Below are positions 33,753 through 36,098 of a stretch of DNA of 36,098 bases, one piece after another; position 1 is the first letter of the stretch; each line of letters starts with the position of its first letter. The notes beneath the pieces are model-generated. The model made no database searches. It saw only the letters and a program-made list of their open reading frames with translations, and was not told the origin of the DNA. This stretch comes from Pseudomonadota bacterium (GTDB taxonomy: Bacteria > Desulfobacterota > Binatia > Binatales > Binataceae), in assembly GCA_021323675.1 (NCBI GenBank), contig JAJPKP010000010.1, positions 1-36,098 of the forward strand. The letters run 5' to 3'. The position numbers and the translations under genes were made by a program.

Positions 33753-34520
33753 TCAACCTGAGTAGCGACGTCTGAGATCGCGCCTGAGGGAATCTCCAAA
33801 ATTCATGCCCAGCAATTGGCGAAGCTTGGGAGTCGCCCGCCGCATCACCTCCGGCGCAACCTCCGCGATTGCCGGCTCCATCGGCCGGATGACCTTGTGG
33901 CCGTAATTGATCAGCAGCGAAACGCGAGGCTCCGCCGTGCGGTTCGGAGAAGTGTCGTGCCACAGCAGGCCGTGCGACACGATCGCGCTCCCCGCGCCGC
34001 CTGTAACCTTGACCGCGTCGCGCGCAAACGATGCCGGGTCCGGCGGCATCCCGCGATGCTGGCTTGCGGGGACTACCAGCGTGGCTCCGTTGTCCGCCGT
34101 AAAATCCTGCATCATCCAGATAACCTGGAGCATCAGCGGCGGACGAACCGAAAACGGACCGCGCATCGCCCAGTAAGGATAATCGACGTGCGCTCCCATC
34201 TCGCGCGCGCCCGGTTCAAGAATTCGCGCCGCGTACGAGCTCAGCGTCATATCATCGCCCAGCAGCTCTTCCGCCACCGCGATCAGCACGGGATGCTGCA
34301 CGAGGCGCTCGAAAATCTCCCCGCGATGAAGCAGGTCGCGCACCGTGCGTTGACGCGTCGTTTCATTGCGCGCGGGAATTCCCGCAACCAGCGGCGACTC
34401 GCCGGCGGAGAGCAGAATTGTTCGCGCCGATGCGGCTTCGGATCGGTCGATCAGGCTGGGAAGGATAGCGTAGCCGTTCCCCTCGATGATCTCGTGGGCG
34501 ATCTCTGACGCGGATGCCAT
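33753..34520 (-). CDS. Phytanoyl-CoA dioxygenase (PhyH) family protein, second copy
   Basis: 255 residues with a good AGGAGG site before ATG 34520. Iron ligands His111-x-Asp113 in 'GAHVDYPYW' and His188 in 'LLWHDTSPN' are present, with Arg199 in 'RVSLLINYG' for 2-oxoglutarate. 'DNGATLVVPASQHRG' (143-157) is the family signature. It is only distantly similar to the PhyH protein at 27 kb and differs around the active site, so the two probably have different substrates. It lies 39 bases downstream of proS on the same strand and could be expressed from that transcript. No regulator is adjacent. Confidence 0.88.
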   Translation of the reverse strand: MASASEIAHEIIEGNGYAILPSLIDRSEAASARTILLSAGESPLVAGIPARNETTRQRTVRDLLHRGEIFERLVQHPVLIAVAEELLGDDMTLSSYAARILEPGAREMGAHVDYPYWAMRGPFSVRPPLMLQVIWMMQDFTADNGATLVVPASQHRGMPPDPASFARDAVKVTGGAGSAIVSHGLLWHDTSPNRTAEPRVSLLINYGHKVIRPMEPAIAEVAPEVMRRATPKLRQLLGMNFGDSLRRDLRRRYSG

Positions 34521-34559
34521 GAGCGCCTCCTGAGTGGCGGTGCCGGCCGCGTTTGGCGG

Positions 34560-36023
34560 TCAGTATGCCTTGGCAAAATGTGCGCGTTCGGATGCGGGAT
34601 TACCGCATACGATGCAGTTTCCATGCGAGCCGCTTTGATTCAGCGGGATTGCCCGGCAGGTCGCGCGAGTTTCCTCGCGTATCCTTGTCTCGCACGCCGG
34701 ATTGCCGCACCAGAAAACCACCGCAAACCCGCCTCCGCCCTCGCCTTCCATCTGCTTTTTCAAGTCGGCGTAGTTCGCGAATTCTCGCGTTTCCCGGCTC
34801 ATCGCTTCGCGAGCCTGTTGGTAGAGGCTTCGCTGGATGTCGTCGAGCAGGGCCGATACCTTCGTGGCGGCCGCGGCAACGGGCACCTTTGATTTGGCCT
34901 CGGGACCCTTGAGATCGCGCCGCGCGAGAACCACTTCTCCCGACGCGAGGTCGCGCGGGCCAATCTCGATCCGAAGCGGCACGCCGCGCATTTCCCAGTC
35001 ATTGAACTTGAAGCCGGGCGAGACGCCGTCGCGCGCATCGAGTCGGACCCTGACCCCCGCCTTTTCCAGCGCCTCGCGGATCTCTCCGGCCTTGGCCAAA
35101 ACCGCCTCGCCTTCTTCGGGCTTGCGGTAAATCGGCACAATCACGACCTGCGTCGATGCGACGGTGGGCGGGAGGCGAAGGCCCTGGTCGTCGCCATGAA
35201 CCATGATTATCGCGCCGAGTAGGCGCGTCGAAACCCCCCAGCTCGTCTGCCACGCGTACTGAAGCTGGTTCTGTTCGTCGAGATACTTGATCTCGAACGC
35301 CTTTGCGAAGTTCTGGCCGAGAAAGTGCGAAGTGCCGCACTGCAGCGCCCGCCCGTCGCCCATCAGTCCCTCGATCGTGTAGGTCTCGTCGGCGCCGGGG
35401 AAGCGTTCAGCGGCGCTCTTGCGGCCCACGATCAGCGGAATCGCCAAAAACTCCTCGACGAACGATCGATACACTTCCAGCATCGTGAGCGTCTCGCGCT
35501 CGGCCTCCTCGCGCGAGGCGTGGGCGGTATGACCTTCCTGCCATAGAAATTCCGCGGTGCGCAGGAACAGCCGCGTCCGCATTTCCCATCGCACCACGTT
35601 GCACCACTGATTCACCATCAGCGGCAGATCGCGATAGGAATGAATCCACTGCGCGAACATGTGGTTGATGATGGTTTCGGAGGTCGGCCGCACGATGAGC
35701 GGTTCTTCGAGTTCTTCGCCGCCTCCGTGAGTGACCGCCGCAACCTCGGGCGCGAAGCCTTCAACGTGCTGCGCTTCCTTGCGCAGAAAGCTCTGGGGGA
35801 TGAACAGCGGGAAATAGGCGTTGCGCGCACCGGTCCTTTTGATGCGCCGGTCGAGTTCGTCGCGCAGCGCTTCCCAAATCGCAAATCCATCGGGGCGAAA
35901 CACGATACATCCGCGCACCGGCGAGTAATCGGCCAACTCCGCCCGCAGCACAATGTCGTTGTACCAGCCGGCAAAATCCTGGCTTCGAGGGGTTACTTTG
36001 CGATCATCCTGCTTTTCGGCCAT
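34560..36023 (-). CDS. proS: Prolyl-tRNA synthetase, archaeal/eukaryotic-type (ProS type 3)
   Basis: 487 residues. A class II synthetase charging tRNA-Pro. Motif 2 region 'QWCNVVRWEMRTRLFLRTAEFLWQEGHTAHA' and 'QCGTSHFLGQNFAKAFEI' are typical. The N-terminal 'QDFAGWYNDIVLRAELADYSPVRGC' and the absence of the bacterial editing insertion mark the short archaeal-type form. The C-terminal zinc domain has Cys pairs in 'FWCGNPACE' and 'CIVCGNPA', and the chain ends in Tyr ('HFAKAY'), as expected. ATG 36023 has AGGAAA upstream. The 75 bases to the window edge show no obvious T-box. Confidence 0.95.
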   Translation of the reverse strand: MAEKQDDRKVTPRSQDFAGWYNDIVLRAELADYSPVRGCIVFRPDGFAIWEALRDELDRRIKRTGARNAYFPLFIPQSFLRKEAQHVEGFAPEVAAVTHGGGEELEEPLIVRPTSETIINHMFAQWIHSYRDLPLMVNQWCNVVRWEMRTRLFLRTAEFLWQEGHTAHASREEAERETLTMLEVYRSFVEEFLAIPLIVGRKSAAERFPGADETYTIEGLMGDGRALQCGTSHFLGQNFAKAFEIKYLDEQNQLQYAWQTSWGVSTRLLGAIIMVHGDDQGLRLPPTVASTQVVIVPIYRKPEEGEAVLAKAGEIREALEKAGVRVRLDARDGVSPGFKFNDWEMRGVPLRIEIGPRDLASGEVVLARRDLKGPEAKSKVPVAAAATKVSALLDDIQRSLYQQAREAMSRETREFANYADLKKQMEGEGGGGFAVVFWCGNPACETRIREETRATCRAIPLNQSGSHGNCIVCGNPASERAHFAKAY

Positions 36024-36098
36024 TTCCTGAAAGGGATCCTCTCGCTGTCGTCAGGCGTTCAAGTCTCCGGCTATTATCGATGTGAATCAATCCGCTCG

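Overview
The window is a gene-dense chromosomal stretch from a high-GC Gram-negative bacterium. It has about 36 protein-coding genes, short intergenic gaps, and no tRNA, rRNA, insertion sequence, phage gene or CRISPR array that I could see. Gene content points to a deltaproteobacterium-like lineage. The evidence is a CarD-type RNA polymerase-binding regulator, an ADP-heptose-type glycosyltransferase (hence LPS), an archaeal-type ProRS, the order tmk-holB-ricT-metG-tatD, and two phytanoyl-CoA-dioxygenase-like genes. Candidatus Binatota/Binatia would fit this combination, but that is inference from gene content and not a database result.

Layout. 1-4,550 (+): the tail of a membrane protein with an Hsp20-like end, rimI, carD with a clear promoter and terminator, a secreted alpha/beta hydrolase, and ispD. 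4,594-6,392 (-): cysK overlapping a larE-type sulfur transferase. 6,496-13,616 (+): a family-9 glycosyltransferase, then an envelope cluster of htpX, a DUF1844 gene, a Deg-type periplasmic protease, a PBP1b-like peptidoglycan synthase and an exported TPR protein. 13,523-14,801 (-): a GNAT acetyltransferase, whose 3' end overlaps the TPR gene, and a DUF2147 protein. These diverge from a TetR regulator across a promoter region with 13-bp tandem repeats.

14,879-27,883 (+): TetR, tsaD, rsmA-mutM (overlapping), an M20 peptidase, yjbQ, a prepilin peptidase, tmk-holB-ricT (overlapping or abutting), metG, tatD, and a second TetR translationally coupled to a PhyH-type dioxygenase. 27,937-30,976 (-): a small lipoprotein, nadK and recN. 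31,098-32,980 (+): nfo and trpS. 33,079-36,023 (-): proS, a second PhyH-type gene and a secreted DUF992 protein.

Most of the window is housekeeping: translation (metG, trpS, proS, rimI, tsaD, rsmA), DNA repair and replication (mutM, nfo, recN, holB, tmk), isoprenoid, NADP and cysteine metabolism, and envelope maintenance. I found no convincing wholly new multi-gene system. The parts most worth a second look are the cysK-larE coupling, the TetR-PhyH cassette with its start-site operator, the 13-bp repeats between TetR and DUF2147, the coding-coding convergent overlap at 13.5 kb, and the Hsp20-like membrane protein at the left edge.
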